Of a stretch of DNA of 64,000 nucleotides, positions 10,245 to 19,094 are shown piece after piece; position 1 is the stretch's first letter; the number at the start of each line of letters is the position of its first letter. A program made the position numbers and the translations under genes. The notes under the pieces are model-generated. The model did no database searches, was not told where the DNA came from, and saw only the letters and a list, made by a program, of their open reading frames with translations. This stretch comes from JBCCGG01 sp039029395 (GTDB lineage Bacteria; Pseudomonadota; Alphaproteobacteria; Kiloniellales; JAKSDN01): assembly GCA_039029395.1 (NCBI GenBank), contig JBCCGG010000012.1, positions 1-64,000 on the forward strand, written 5' to 3'.

Positions 10245-11188
10245 GCCTGGCGGCGACGCCCCTTGACGACAAGGCGGCCGCCCTGGTGGCGCGCCTCCGG
10301 GCCGGCGAAGCCCTGGCGCTTAGCAAGGCGATCACCGCCCTGGAGAACGATCTGCCGGAGGCCGGTGCCCTGATCGGCGCGCTTCGGCCTCATCTGGGCC
10401 ACGGCCTCTCGATCGGCGTCACCGGGCCGCCGGGCGTTGGCAAATCGACCTTGGTGAACGGCCTGATCGGCCAGTTTCGAGCACAAGCGCGCAGCGTCGG
10501 CGTAGTCGCGGTCGATCCTTCGAGCCCGCTGTCCGGCGGGGCCATTCTGGGCGACCGGGTGCGCATGACCGACCACGGCAGCGATCCCGAGGTCTTCATC
10601 CGCTCGCTGGCTTCGCGCGGCCATCTGGGCGGCCTGGCACCGACCGCGGCGCGGGTAGTCGACGCCTTGGATGCCGCCGGCAAGGAGGTCGTGCTGATCG
10701 AGACCGTCGGCGCCGGCCAGTCGGAGATCGAGATCGCCGCGGTCGCCGACATCAAGATCGTCGTGCTGGCCCCCGGCCTGGGCGACGAGATGCAGGCGCT
10801 CAAGGCCGGCATTCTGGAGATCGCCGACATCCTGGTGGTCAACAAGGCCGACCGGCCGCTCGCCGAGCAGACCGCCAGCCAGCTCAAGGCCATGCTGTCC
10901 TTGCGCGCCCCTGCCCGGCGGGACGTGCCGGTCCTGCTAACCGCCGCGACCGACGGCCAGGGCCTTGAGGCCCTGGTGGCCGAGATCGACCGGCTCGGCG
11001 TGCCGCCGGACCGGGCCGCCCGGCGCCGGGCGCGAACTCGCCAGCTGCTGGCTGGCGTTGCCGCCGACCTGCTGCGTGAACGCTTGCTCGCCGACGACGA
11101 CCCGGCGGTCGAAGCGCTGTGCGACCAGGTGGAGCGCGGCACGCTCGCGCTGGACCAAGCCGCGCGCCGCACATTGGAGGGGTCATGA
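10241..11188 (+). CDS. MeaB/ArgK-type G-protein chaperone of B12-dependent mutase
   Basis: 315-residue P-loop GTPase. Walker A is GPPGVGKST (residues 62-70), the switch/Walker B region reads VLIETVGAGQSE, and the base-specificity motif is NKAD. MeaB-type proteins load adenosylcobalamin into the mutase and protect it from inactivation. The ATGA overlaps with the mutase before it and the thioesterase after it support a dedicated chaperone for this mutase rather than a general one. Confidence 0.93.
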
Positions 11189-11613
11189 GCACGACGCCCG
11201 ACAGCGCCGCCCTGATCCGGCGCCTGGCTGGGCGCGACCGTTTCGTCGCCAGCCTGGGCATCGAGATCATCGAGGCCGGACCGGGCACGAGCCACCTGGC
11301 ATGCCCCGTCGCCGAGCACCACATCAATTTCAACGGCACTTGCCACGGAGGCGTGATATTCACCCTGGCCGACACCGCTTTCGGCTTGGCCGCCAACTCA
11401 CGCGGTCCGGTCGCCATCGGCATCGACACACACCTCACTTTCGCCCGGCCGGTACGCGCCGGCGACCGGCTGGCCGCCCGCGCGGTCGAGGTTACCCGCT
11501 CCCGGCGCCTGGGGACTTACCGAGTCGACGTGACTCGGGGCGACGGAATGCAGGTTGCCGCCTTCACCGGCACCGTGCTGCTGACCGGAGAGGATCACCC
11601 GGCAGAGGATTAG
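11185..11613 (+). CDS. PaaI-like hotdog-fold acyl-CoA thioesterase
   Basis: 142 residues with the hotdog motif HHINFNGTCHGGVIFTLADTAFG (about residues 46-68), which includes the Asn-x-x-x-x-His-Gly-Gly pattern and the acidic residue of PaaI thioesterases. It hydrolyses acyl- or phenylacetyl-CoA adducts in related systems. As the last gene of the tetR-mutase-chaperone operon it may relieve trapped CoA esters made by the pathway. GGAGGGG lies just upstream of the ATG at 11185. Its stop overlaps the convergent stop of the next gene. Confidence 0.9.
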   Translation: MSTTPDSAALIRRLAGRDRFVASLGIEIIEAGPGTSHLACPVAEHHINFNGTCHGGVIFTLADTAFGLAANSRGPVAIGIDTHLTFARPVRAGDRLAARAVEVTRSRRLGTYRVDVTRGDGMQVAAFTGTVLLTGEDHPAED

Positions 11614-12419
11614 GCCAACATCGTGGCCTTGGGCGTATCCGCCGGCAGGGAGCGATCGGTCAGGAATTCGTGCAAATGCACCATGACCCGGTCCTCTTCG
11701 AGCAGGATGACCGCGTAGGTCGGCTCCTCTGCGCAAAAGGGGTGACCATCGGGGCCGGGAGTATAGAGCGGCACCTGGTGCACGGTCGAGCGCAGGGCCG
11801 AGAAGGGGATGCCTTTCCAGCTGCCGCTGATCGGCCGGTGCACGTGCCCGAAGAAGAGATGCTTGATGTTGTCGCGTCCTGCCAAGACCTTTTCGAGAGC
11901 ACTCGGGTCGAGCAGGCGAATGCGGTCCATGAAGGGGACGCCGATCTCGAAGGGCGGATGATGGATGAAGAGGTAAACCGGCCGCGCGCCGGCCGCCTCC
12001 AGCTCGTCCTCGAGCCAAGCGGCGCGCTGGGCGCAGAAGGCGCCGGAGCCTTTGGTCGGCACGTCGTGGCTATCGAGCAGCAAGAGCCGGCCCGCCGCGC
12101 AATCAATCGCCTGCTGCACGAAGCCGCCGGGATCGCGCGGCACCTCGGGAAAGGCGGCGATGAAATTGTCCCGGTTGTCGTGGTTGCCGATGATCAGGCG
12201 TACCGGGACCCGCAAGGTCGCCAGGATCTCGCGCAGATCGCCATAGGCCTCCGGCTCGCCCCGGTCGGTCAGATCGCCGGTCACGATACAGAGATCCGCG
12301 TCGCCGTGGTGCGCGTTGATATCGGCGATGCAGGCCTCTAGGCGCGCCCGAGGATTGAAACCCCACAGCCCTCGGCCCGGCGGCACGATGTGGGTGTCGG
12401 ACACTTGTATGATCTTCAT
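11610..12419 (-). CDS. CpdA/Icc-like metallophosphoesterase
   Basis: 269 residues from the ATG at 12419. Class III nucleotidyl cyclase phosphodiesterase motifs are all present: SDTH (start), GDLTDRG, GNHDNR, HHPPFE and GHVHRP. Family members hydrolyse cyclic AMP or other phosphodiesters with a dinuclear metal centre. The motif set and length fit CpdA, but glycerophosphodiesterases of the GpdQ type share it, so the substrate is not fixed. An upstream in-frame start would add residues unlike the family N-terminus. Confidence 0.85.
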   Translation of the reverse strand: MKIIQVSDTHIVPPGRGLWGFNPRARLEACIADINAHHGDADLCIVTGDLTDRGEPEAYGDLREILATLRVPVRLIIGNHDNRDNFIAAFPEVPRDPGGFVQQAIDCAAGRLLLLDSHDVPTKGSGAFCAQRAAWLEDELEAAGARPVYLFIHHPPFEIGVPFMDRIRLLDPSALEKVLAGRDNIKHLFFGHVHRPISGSWKGIPFSALRSTVHQVPLYTPGPDGHPFCAEEPTYAVILLEEDRVMVHLHEFLTDRSLPADTPKATMLA

Positions 12420-12553
12420 GGCGCTCGCTTTCCGGCCATCCTGCAGAACCGATGGGTAGCGCAGCCGTGCGCGCCCGCGCAAGCTTCGGATAGAGACACT
12501 TTCGTGAAACTCCTATCTATGACTCCGATGCTTTGCTACGGAGGCACTGTAAG

Positions 12554-13447
12554 ATGGCACTGGTCGAGACAATGTCCCCCAAGAACGAGCCCAAGAAAGC
12601 TAAAGGCGCAGCGACGACGCGCCACCTGGACTTGGTTCAGCGCGCCTGCGCCTACATCGATGAACGCGAGGGCGAACCGGTCACCCTGGCGGAACTGGCA
12701 GAGGTCTTGCAGGTCAGCCCCTGGCACCTTCAGCGCCTGTTCAAGAAGACCCTCGGCGTCTCGCCGCGAGACTACGCCGATGCCAAGCGTGTGGCCCGCT
12801 TCCGCGACGAATTGAAACGGGGCGAATCGGTCGCCGGCGCGACCTACGGCGCGGGCTACGGCTCGGCCAGCCGGGTCTACGAGCAGGCCCGCTGGCAGCT
12901 CGGCATGACACCGGCCTCCTACGCCAAGGGCGGCAAGGGCGCCCGGATCGCCTACGGCACGGCGAGCACGCCGCTCGGCCGACTGTTGGTGGCGGCGACC
13001 GACAAGGGCGTTTGTTTCGTCTGCCTTGGCGATGACGACGAGAGCCTGGTCGAAACCCTAGAGGCGGAGTTCCCCGCGGCCGAGTCGGTCCAATCCGATT
13101 TGGGCACGATTGGCCCGGCGCTCGAGCTGGTCTGCGCCTACCTGGCGGGCGAGGAGCCCCACCTGGACCTGCCGCTCGACATCCGGGCAACCGCCTTTCA
13201 GCGCCGCGTTTGGCAGGAGCTGATCGCGATTCCCGCCGGCGAGACCCGGAGCTATGGCGAGGTCGCGCGCAATCTCGGCCAGCCCCAGGCCCAGCGCGCG
13301 GTCGCCAATGCCTGTGCAAACAACCCGCTGCCCCTGGTGATCCCCTGCCACCGGGTGGTGCGCAGCGACGGCCAGATCGGCGGCTACCGCTGGGGCGTCC
13401 AGCGCAAGACCGCCTTGCTGGAGGCGGAGGCCGAACGCTCCGCCTGA
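12554..13447 (+). CDS. ada: Ada-like regulator/O6-methylguanine-DNA methyltransferase lacking the N-terminal Cys domain
   Basis: 297 residues. An AraC-type DNA-binding domain (about 20-110; LAELAEVLQVSPWHLQRLFK) is followed by an MGMT domain with the acceptor motif NPLPLVIPCHRVV near residue 270, Cys being the methyl acceptor. E. coli Ada has a zinc-binding N-terminal methylphosphotriester domain that switches on activation; here it is absent and about 15 Lys/Ala-rich residues precede the HTH. Regulation by phosphotriester methylation is therefore unlikely. GGAGG at 12540-12544 sets the ATG at 12554. Confidence 0.92.
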   Translation: MALVETMSPKNEPKKAKGAATTRHLDLVQRACAYIDEREGEPVTLAELAEVLQVSPWHLQRLFKKTLGVSPRDYADAKRVARFRDELKRGESVAGATYGAGYGSASRVYEQARWQLGMTPASYAKGGKGARIAYGTASTPLGRLLVAATDKGVCFVCLGDDDESLVETLEAEFPAAESVQSDLGTIGPALELVCAYLAGEEPHLDLPLDIRATAFQRRVWQELIAIPAGETRSYGEVARNLGQPQAQRAVANACANNPLPLVIPCHRVVRSDGQIGGYRWGVQRKTALLEAEAERSA

Positions 13448-13493
13448 CCGCGCGCTCTTGCCCTCGGGACCGGGCCCGGGCTATACCACATCC

Positions 13494-14201
13494 ATGGTCC
13501 TGAAGCGCTCGAACCTCAAGATATTGCGTATTGGCGACGAGGAGGTGCCCCTTTTGGTGCGCCGAAACGGGCGCGCCCGGCGCATCACGCTGAGGCTCGA
13601 TCCGAGCGGCGATCACGTCTGCCTTACCCTACCGCGGGGCGTCGCCATCGCCGAGGGCCTCGATTTTGCACGCAGCCGGGCGTCCTGGCTAACCGGTCAG
13701 CTGGCCGGCGTGCCGCCGCGCATACCCTTCGCGCCTGGCGCTCGCCTGCCCATCTTGGGGCACGAGCATGAGGTGCGGCACTGCCCCGGGGCCCGGCGCG
13801 GCGTCTGGCTGGAGGACGGCGCGCTTATGGTGTCCGGCTTCCCGGAACACCTAGAGCGCCGGGTGCGCGACTTCCTCAAGGCCGAGGCCAAGCGGGAAAC
13901 TACCGAGCGGGCTTTCGCCAAGGCGCGCCAGATCGAGCGCCCGATTGTCAACCTGACCTTGCGCGACACCCAAAGCCGCTGGGGCAGCTGCACGCCAGAA
14001 GGCGCGATCAGCCTGTCCTGGCGCCTGGTGCTGGCGCCGCTCGAGGTGCTCGACTACGTGGTTGCCCACGAGGTCGCCCATTTGGTTCACATGAACCATG
14101 GGCCGCGCTTTTGGGCGCTGACCGCCAAGCTGACCGACCAGGTTGAGGGCCCCAAACGCTGGTTGAGAGATAACGGCGCGCGCCTGCTGCGCTACGGGTG
14201 A
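13494..14201 (+). CDS. YgjP-like (M48-related) zinc metallopeptidase
   Basis: 235 residues. The gluzincin motif HEVAH lies in YVVAHEVAHLVHMNHGPRFW near residue 195, and the WGSC segment (SRWGSCTPEGAISLSWRL) precedes it, both hallmarks of the DUF45/YgjP family. The third ligand His is in the MNHGPRFW segment. It is a soluble predicted protease of unknown substrate. Start at 13494 gives a family-like N-terminus. It lies 46 bases after ada and converges with the epimerase gene. Confidence 0.88.
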   Translation: MVLKRSNLKILRIGDEEVPLLVRRNGRARRITLRLDPSGDHVCLTLPRGVAIAEGLDFARSRASWLTGQLAGVPPRIPFAPGARLPILGHEHEVRHCPGARRGVWLEDGALMVSGFPEHLERRVRDFLKAEAKRETTERAFAKARQIERPIVNLTLRDTQSRWGSCTPEGAISLSWRLVLAPLEVLDYVVAHEVAHLVHMNHGPRFWALTAKLTDQVEGPKRWLRDNGARLLRYG

Positions 14202-14205
14202 GGCC

Positions 14206-15075
14206 CTAGGCAAGCTCCGCCAACGCCTGGGTCTTAAGCGGCCGCCAGCCGAGCTCGTCGGCGATCTTGCGGCCGCTCATCTGCTGATCGAGCGCCGGCC
14301 CGGCGGCCCAATCGCCAAAGTCCGCGACCAATTCGGGAACGCTACGCACCCGAGGCGCAGCGGTCACTCCGAAGCGCCGGGCGACGACGTCGACGATGTC
14401 GCCGACTCGAACACCCGGTTCGGTCGCCACATTGTAGGACTGGCCGGCCACGCCCTTTTCCAAGGCGAGGCCATAGGCCGTGGCAAGGTCCTCTCTGTGG
14501 ACCATGGGCCAGCGGGTGTTCAGGGCACCGAAGACCTCGATCGGGCCGCCGGTCCTGGCATCGGCAATGAACCTGGCGACCGCGCCGCCGTCCCGGTCGT
14601 AGACCATGGCAGGATGAATGACGACGCCCTCGACACCGGGCGCGCCCATCAAGGCCGATCCGTTCTGGACCATCCAGGCGAAGGCATCGATCGGATCGAA
14701 GGCGCTTTCTTCGCTCGCCACGGCATCGCCGGTCGCGCCGTAGAGCCAGCAGCCGCCGGTATAGATCACGCGGATCGGGCGCCCTGCCGATGCAGCCTCG
14801 GCGGCGATCGCCTCCATGGCCCGGCGGTCCACCTGGCCCATATCGTCGCTGAAGGTCGCCGCAAGCTGAATCACGGCATCGACTTCGTGCACTGCGAGCA
14901 CCCAACCTGCCGGGTTTCGCAGATCGCCGGGCAGGGGCCGGATACCTTTGTTGGCCAGCCGGCGTGCCACGCCGTCCGAGCGGGCGAGCGCCACGACCGA
15001 ATGACCGCGCGCCATCAAATGTTCCAAAACGGCGCTGCCGATGTAGCCGGTCGCGCCCAAGAGGAGCGTACGCAT
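14206..15075 (-). CDS. NAD(P)-dependent epimerase/dehydratase family protein
   Basis: 289-residue extended short-chain dehydrogenase. The nucleotide-binding GATGYIG is at residues 7-13 and LARSDG marks strand 2. The usual catalytic YxxxK is not obvious; the region reads TGGCWLYGATGD, then DAFAWMVQNG, so this may be an atypical (NmrA- or reductase-like) member. It is the last gene of a leftward run after the VOC and flavoprotein genes, 19 bases downstream of the latter. The substrate is unknown. Confidence 0.8.
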   Translation of the reverse strand: MRTLLLGATGYIGSAVLEHLMARGHSVVALARSDGVARRLANKGIRPLPGDLRNPAGWVLAVHEVDAVIQLAATFSDDMGQVDRRAMEAIAAEAASAGRPIRVIYTGGCWLYGATGDAVASEESAFDPIDAFAWMVQNGSALMGAPGVEGVVIHPAMVYDRDGGAVARFIADARTGGPIEVFGALNTRWPMVHREDLATAYGLALEKGVAGQSYNVATEPGVRVGDIVDVVARRFGVTAAPRVRSVPELVADFGDWAAGPALDQQMSGRKIADELGWRPLKTQALAELA

Positions 15076-15094
15076 ACTTTCTGAGACCTTTTCG

Positions 15095-17185
15095 TTAGAG
15101 TTCCAGCACGACCCCTTGGTCCTCGCCACAACTTGCCTCGCCCGTGGCCGAGCGGGGCGTTGCGCAGCAAATCAGCACTTCGTCGTCACCGCGGGGCGCG
15201 CTGGGTTCCTCGATATAGTCCACGGCACCGCAGCGCAAACGGGTCGCACAGGTGCCGCAGATGCCCGAGCGGCAGGAGAAAGCGGGCGTGAGCCCGGCGG
15301 CCTCAGCCATGTCCAGAAGGGTGCCTCGATCCGGTGTCCAGGTTGTTTCCACCTGCGAGCCCGCAAAGGTGACCGTGACGGGACCGTCGGCCGTCTCACC
15401 TTTCGCGGGCGCCTGGGCGTCGTGCTTGAGCACCGTGGCCGGGCCGAAGGATTCGTAGTGGATCCGCGCACCTTGCACGCCCATTCCGGTCAGGCCGTCA
15501 TAGAGCGCCTGCATGAAGGGCTGGGGGCCGCAGAGGTAGAAGTCGTAGTCGTCGAACGGCAACAGAGACTTGAGGAGCGCCAAGTCGATGTGGCCCTCGC
15601 TGTCGTGGGTCATGCCCAGTTGATCCTCGGCGCTGGGCCGGCTCAGGCGGATATGGGCGCTAAAGGCGTCGTGCTTTGCGGCCAATGCTTGGATGTGGTC
15701 GGCAAAGGCGAGCGAGCTGACGTCACGGGCGCCGTGAATGAAATAGGTGCGCCGAAAGACGCGGGTCCGCAGCCCCTCTTGGATGATGTGGTTGGCCATC
15801 GCGATCATCGGCGTGATGCCGACACCAGCGGAGATTAGCACCACCGGGCGCTCGCTGGTGTCGTCGAGCACGAACTTGCCCCGAGGTGCCATGGCCTCGA
15901 GCGTGAAGCCAGGCGTCGCCGTGTCGTGCAGGTAGGTGGAGACCAGGGCGTCGCCGCCCTCTCGCTTGATCGAGAGACGATAGTGCGCCCCGTTTGGCGC
16001 CTCGGACACGGTGTAGGTGCGTGCAACCGGTTCGTCCTGGCCCGGCAGTTTTAGGCGGATCGGCAAGAACTGCCCCGGCGCGTGGCGCGCCACAGCCTTG
16101 CCGTCGGCACGGCGCAGGTAGAAGGAGGTGGTCGCCGCGCTCTCGGGCCGAACCTCGAAGATCTCGTAGGGCAGATAGGCGTTGCGCTCCTTCTCGGCGG
16201 CGATCGTCTCGGCAGCCGACTGCCAGCTGCCGGTGTGATCCAGCATGGGCGAGTAGTCGCCGAAGGAAAAACGCAACGGCAGGCTGCCCTCGACCCGAAT
16301 CACCTCTTGGGCGCGGAATCGGATCAGCCGCTCGGCACCTGCGAAGGCCCGCACCTGCTCGCCGTCCCAGACGGTCTCCGCCGAACCGGTCATGTAGAGC
16401 AGATCGCCGCCCTGAAAGTCGACGAAGAGAAAGCCGGCCTTCGGGTTGAGCAGAATGTTGCCGATCGTGTTGAAGTGATTGTTGCCGGAGAAGTCCGGGA
16501 AGACGAAGCTGTGCGCGTCCTCGACCCGCACGAAGCCCGGCTTTCCACCCCGGTGAGAGACATCGACGCCGTGGTATGGCGCCTCCCAATTTTCCTGGTA
16601 GGCGGTCGCGACGAAAAGCGTATCGGCAGTCTCGATCATGGCCCGGGCGCGCTCATTGAACCCTTCGGCCCGGTGAACCGGGCGCGACTCCGTGGGGTTA
16701 TCGATCTCCGGCAAGATCTCGAAGGCGCGGGTCTGGATGTACTGGGGACAATTGCCGAAGGATTGCTTGACCGAAATCCCGAACCCTTCGGCCCCGTGGG
16801 ACTCGATCCACCCGTTCATGCGGTTGCGGCGCCGGGTCGCGAGCTCGATGCCGAGCAGTCCGACCTCGGCGCCGGTCTTCAAAGCCTCCGCCAAGGGGTC
16901 GCCGGCAAGCGAAGCGGCCGCGACTTGAAGCGTGCGCGGATCGGGGCTGGTCGCAAAACCCGGCCGGCCGGGCAGGAGGGACGCCCACGGCCGTCCTTTC
17001 TCATCCACCGTTCCGAGCAGCAGAAACGGCAGCTGGGCAAAAAACTCCCGGTGCTGATCGGGCATGTGATCCCGCACCGCCCGACGGGCAAAGGGCCCGA
17101 TCTTGTCGCGCACGCCCAGGCGTTCCTGGACTTGCAGCTCGCCCTGGTGAAACGGCGACTCGTCCGCCTGTGAGGTGGCCGCCAT
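15095..17185 (-). CDS. Multidomain PNPOx-like / ferredoxin reductase / [2Fe-2S] flavoprotein
   Basis: 696 residues in three parts. Residues about 40-330 resemble the pyridoxamine 5'-phosphate oxidase split-barrel (GTVDEKGRPWAS, GNHFNTIGNIL). Residues about 345-590 are a ferredoxin-NADP reductase module with FAD and NAD lobes (ARTYTVSEAP, ISAGVGITPMIAM, YLCGPQPFM). The last 85 residues are a plant-type ferredoxin with CRSGICGTC plus a distal Cys. The order resembles dioxygenase-type reductases fused to a flavin-binding oxidase-like domain. It sits between a VOC gene and an epimerase gene on one strand. The reaction is unknown. Confidence 0.88.
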   Translation of the reverse strand: MAATSQADESPFHQGELQVQERLGVRDKIGPFARRAVRDHMPDQHREFFAQLPFLLLGTVDEKGRPWASLLPGRPGFATSPDPRTLQVAAASLAGDPLAEALKTGAEVGLLGIELATRRRNRMNGWIESHGAEGFGISVKQSFGNCPQYIQTRAFEILPEIDNPTESRPVHRAEGFNERARAMIETADTLFVATAYQENWEAPYHGVDVSHRGGKPGFVRVEDAHSFVFPDFSGNNHFNTIGNILLNPKAGFLFVDFQGGDLLYMTGSAETVWDGEQVRAFAGAERLIRFRAQEVIRVEGSLPLRFSFGDYSPMLDHTGSWQSAAETIAAEKERNAYLPYEIFEVRPESAATTSFYLRRADGKAVARHAPGQFLPIRLKLPGQDEPVARTYTVSEAPNGAHYRLSIKREGGDALVSTYLHDTATPGFTLEAMAPRGKFVLDDTSERPVVLISAGVGITPMIAMANHIIQEGLRTRVFRRTYFIHGARDVSSLAFADHIQALAAKHDAFSAHIRLSRPSAEDQLGMTHDSEGHIDLALLKSLLPFDDYDFYLCGPQPFMQALYDGLTGMGVQGARIHYESFGPATVLKHDAQAPAKGETADGPVTVTFAGSQVETTWTPDRGTLLDMAEAAGLTPAFSCRSGICGTCATRLRCGAVDYIEEPSAPRGDDEVLICCATPRSATGEASCGEDQGVVLEL

Positions 17186-17212
17186 GGTGCGCCTCCCCCT
17201 ATCCCTGGCCGG

Positions 17213-17623
17213 TTAGCCGGCCGGTGCGATGAATTCCATGCGAATCCCACCGGGTATCGCGCACATCATGTGTTTGGTGGCGCTCCCGCCGAGGGACTCC
17301 GGCGCGAACTCCACCTCGACCCCGTCGGTGGTGGTGAGCTTGGCGTGAAGCGCGTCGAGCGCCGTGCCGTCCGCGACTTTGAGCGCCAAATGATGCAGCC
17401 CGATCACGTTTTTACGGTCGAATTCGACCGCGGTAGACGGGTCCCGGGCCTGCCACAGAGTGATCATGGTGGTGCCGTCGCTGACGAAGACGGCGGGGTA
17501 GTTCGGCTTTTCGCCGACCTGCTCATAGCCCAAGGTCTCGAGAAAGAAAGCGCGGGCCCTGGCCAAATCGGGAACGGTCAGCCCGATGTGATGGGCGCCC
17601 TGGGTGATGTGACCGTCGGACAT
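17213..17623 (-). CDS. VOC-family (glyoxalase/dioxygenase-like) protein
   Basis: 136 residues with a single vicinal-oxygen-chelate repeat pair. HHIGLTVPDLARARAFF opens the first beta-alpha unit, GLHHLALKVAD the second, and the C-terminal MEFIAP supplies the usual Glu. VOC proteins bind a divalent metal and act as lyases, isomerases, dioxygenases or antibiotic-binding proteins. The ATG at 17623 has GAGGAG upstream. It leads a leftward operon with the flavoprotein (27-base gap) and is divergent from the LysR gene. Confidence 0.88.
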   Translation of the reverse strand: MSDGHITQGAHHIGLTVPDLARARAFFLETLGYEQVGEKPNYPAVFVSDGTTMITLWQARDPSTAVEFDRKNVIGLHHLALKVADGTALDALHAKLTTTDGVEVEFAPESLGGSATKHMMCAIPGGIRMEFIAPAG

Positions 17624-17693
17624 GGATCTGCTCCTCGGATGCTGGGTGGCGTTCAGCTCAATACACTGGTCTTCAAGAAACATAAGTGTTCCC

Positions 17694-17709
17694 AATTCAG
17701 ATAGGAATT
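17694..17709. promoter_or_regulatory. Candidate LysR operator in the divergent VOC/lysR gap
   Basis: Inverted repeat AATTC-AGATAG-GAATT with perfect 5-base arms, in an AT-rich 128-base intergenic region between the lysR and VOC gene starts. LysR regulators usually bind interrupted dyads in such divergent promoters. Symmetry and location are the only evidence. Confidence 0.35.
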
Positions 17710-17751
17710 ACCATAGTTCGAAAAAGATTATTCTAATTTGGGCAATAATCA

Positions 17752-18654
17752 GTGGACCGGCTGCAGACCATGTCGATCTTCCTTGCCGTTGCCGAAGACG
17801 GCGGCTTCGCGGCGGCGGCTAGGCGGCTCGGGTTGTCGCCACCTTCGGTCACCCGCGCGGTTGGAGAGCTGGAGGCGCGGCTAGGCGCGCGCCTGCTCCA
17901 TCGCACCACCCGCTCGGTGCGCCTGACCGAGTCGGGCGAGCGCTATCTGGCCGACTGCCGGCGGATCCTGTCCGAGATCGAGGAGGCGGACAGCCTGGCA
18001 TCCGGGGTTCACGCCACACCCCGCGGCCGTGTCTCGGTCTCCGCCTCGGTTCTGTTCGGCCGGATGGTCGTGACGCCGCTTTTGCTCGACCTTCTGGAGC
18101 GCTATCCCGAGATCTCGATCAAGACTCTGTTCGTCGACCGCCTGGTCCATCTTATCGATGAAGGGATCGACGTCGCGGTGCGAATCGCAGAGCTTCCGGA
18201 CTCGTCCATGAGCGCCACGCGGATCGGCAGTGTCAGGCGGGTTCTTTGCGCCGCGCCAGGCTACCTGACTACGCACGGGCGGCCCGAAACGCCGGGTGCG
18301 CTCAAGGATCGCGAGCTCATTGACTTCGTCAATCAAACGCCTGGCGGGGAATGGGTCTTTGGCGCGGGACCCAAGAGCGTCACCTACCGACCTCGCGCCC
18401 GCCTGCAGCTCAACAACGCCGATGCGGCGATCGCCGCGGCGGTCGCCGGGCGCGGCATCACGCGGGTGCTGTCTTACATGATCGCGCCCCAGTTGGCGGC
18501 AGGGCAGCTCGAGGTCGTGCTCGAGGACTGGGAGCCGCCAGCGGTGCCAGTCCATGTAATGCACAAGGAGCCGGGCCAGACATCGGCGCGGGTCCGGGCC
18601 GTTGTCGACCATCTGGTCGAGGGCCTGCGGGCGAACGAAGCGCTCGACCCTTAG
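17752..18654 (+). CDS. LysR-family transcriptional regulator
   Basis: 300 residues from a GTG at 17752. The N-terminal winged helix (DRLQTMSIFLAVAEDGGFAAAARRLGLSPPSVTRAVGELE) is a textbook LysR HTH, followed by a periplasmic-binding-like effector domain. Divergent orientation from the VOC-flavoprotein-epimerase operon makes that operon its likely target. Its TAG overlaps the opposing stop of the second VOC gene. Confidence 0.93.
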   Translation: MDRLQTMSIFLAVAEDGGFAAAARRLGLSPPSVTRAVGELEARLGARLLHRTTRSVRLTESGERYLADCRRILSEIEEADSLASGVHATPRGRVSVSASVLFGRMVVTPLLLDLLERYPEISIKTLFVDRLVHLIDEGIDVAVRIAELPDSSMSATRIGSVRRVLCAAPGYLTTHGRPETPGALKDRELIDFVNQTPGGEWVFGAGPKSVTYRPRARLQLNNADAAIAAAVAGRGITRVLSYMIAPQLAAGQLEVVLEDWEPPAVPVHVMHKEPGQTSARVRAVVDHLVEGLRANEALDP

Positions 18655-19094
18655 CTTTCGAGCTTGGCCAACCCGGGCACCCAGACGTAGCCGTGGTGGT
18701 CGACCAGAAAGCACTCGCGCAGGCCGTGGGGCTTGTCCGCCGAGGCGGCCAGCACGGGCATGCCGGCGGCGCGCGCCCGGGCTTCGGCTTGATCGGGATC
18801 CACATCGTAGAGCCTGAGCTCGCAGCCGGCGCCGCGCATCGCGCCGTCGCCGGTTACAGCGAGCAGGGGGTGTTCCCTATAGGTGTGGTCGCCGTGCAGC
18901 ATCCATTGGTGATCGCCGTGCTGCATCACCGCGAAGTCAGGGTTCTGGTGGACCACCCGGACGCTCAGAACGTCGCGCTGAAACTCGACCGCGCGGGACA
19001 CGTCGCTGACCAGGAGGTTGACCCCGAACCCGCTCAGCGAACGGCCGTAGCCCTCGGCCGACATAGACGCCTCGTCGTCGGCCTCGCTCATCAT
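18651..19094 (-). CDS. VOC-family protein (glyoxalase-like)
   Basis: 147 residues of the glyoxalase/bleomycin-resistance fold: GFGVNLLVSDVSRAVEFQRDVL opens the first module and VDHHGYVWVPG ends the second with the typical D(H)xxGY pattern. The function is unknown. Two adjacent ATGs (19094, 19091) are possible; the first overlaps the stop of the upstream PBP gene as ATGA, so it is probably translationally coupled to it. Confidence 0.88.
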   Translation of the reverse strand: MMSEADDEASMSAEGYGRSLSGFGVNLLVSDVSRAVEFQRDVLSVRVVHQNPDFAVMQHGDHQWMLHGDHTYREHPLLAVTGDGAMRGAGCELRLYDVDPDQAEARARAAGMPVLAASADKPHGLRECFLVDHHGYVWVPGLAKLES

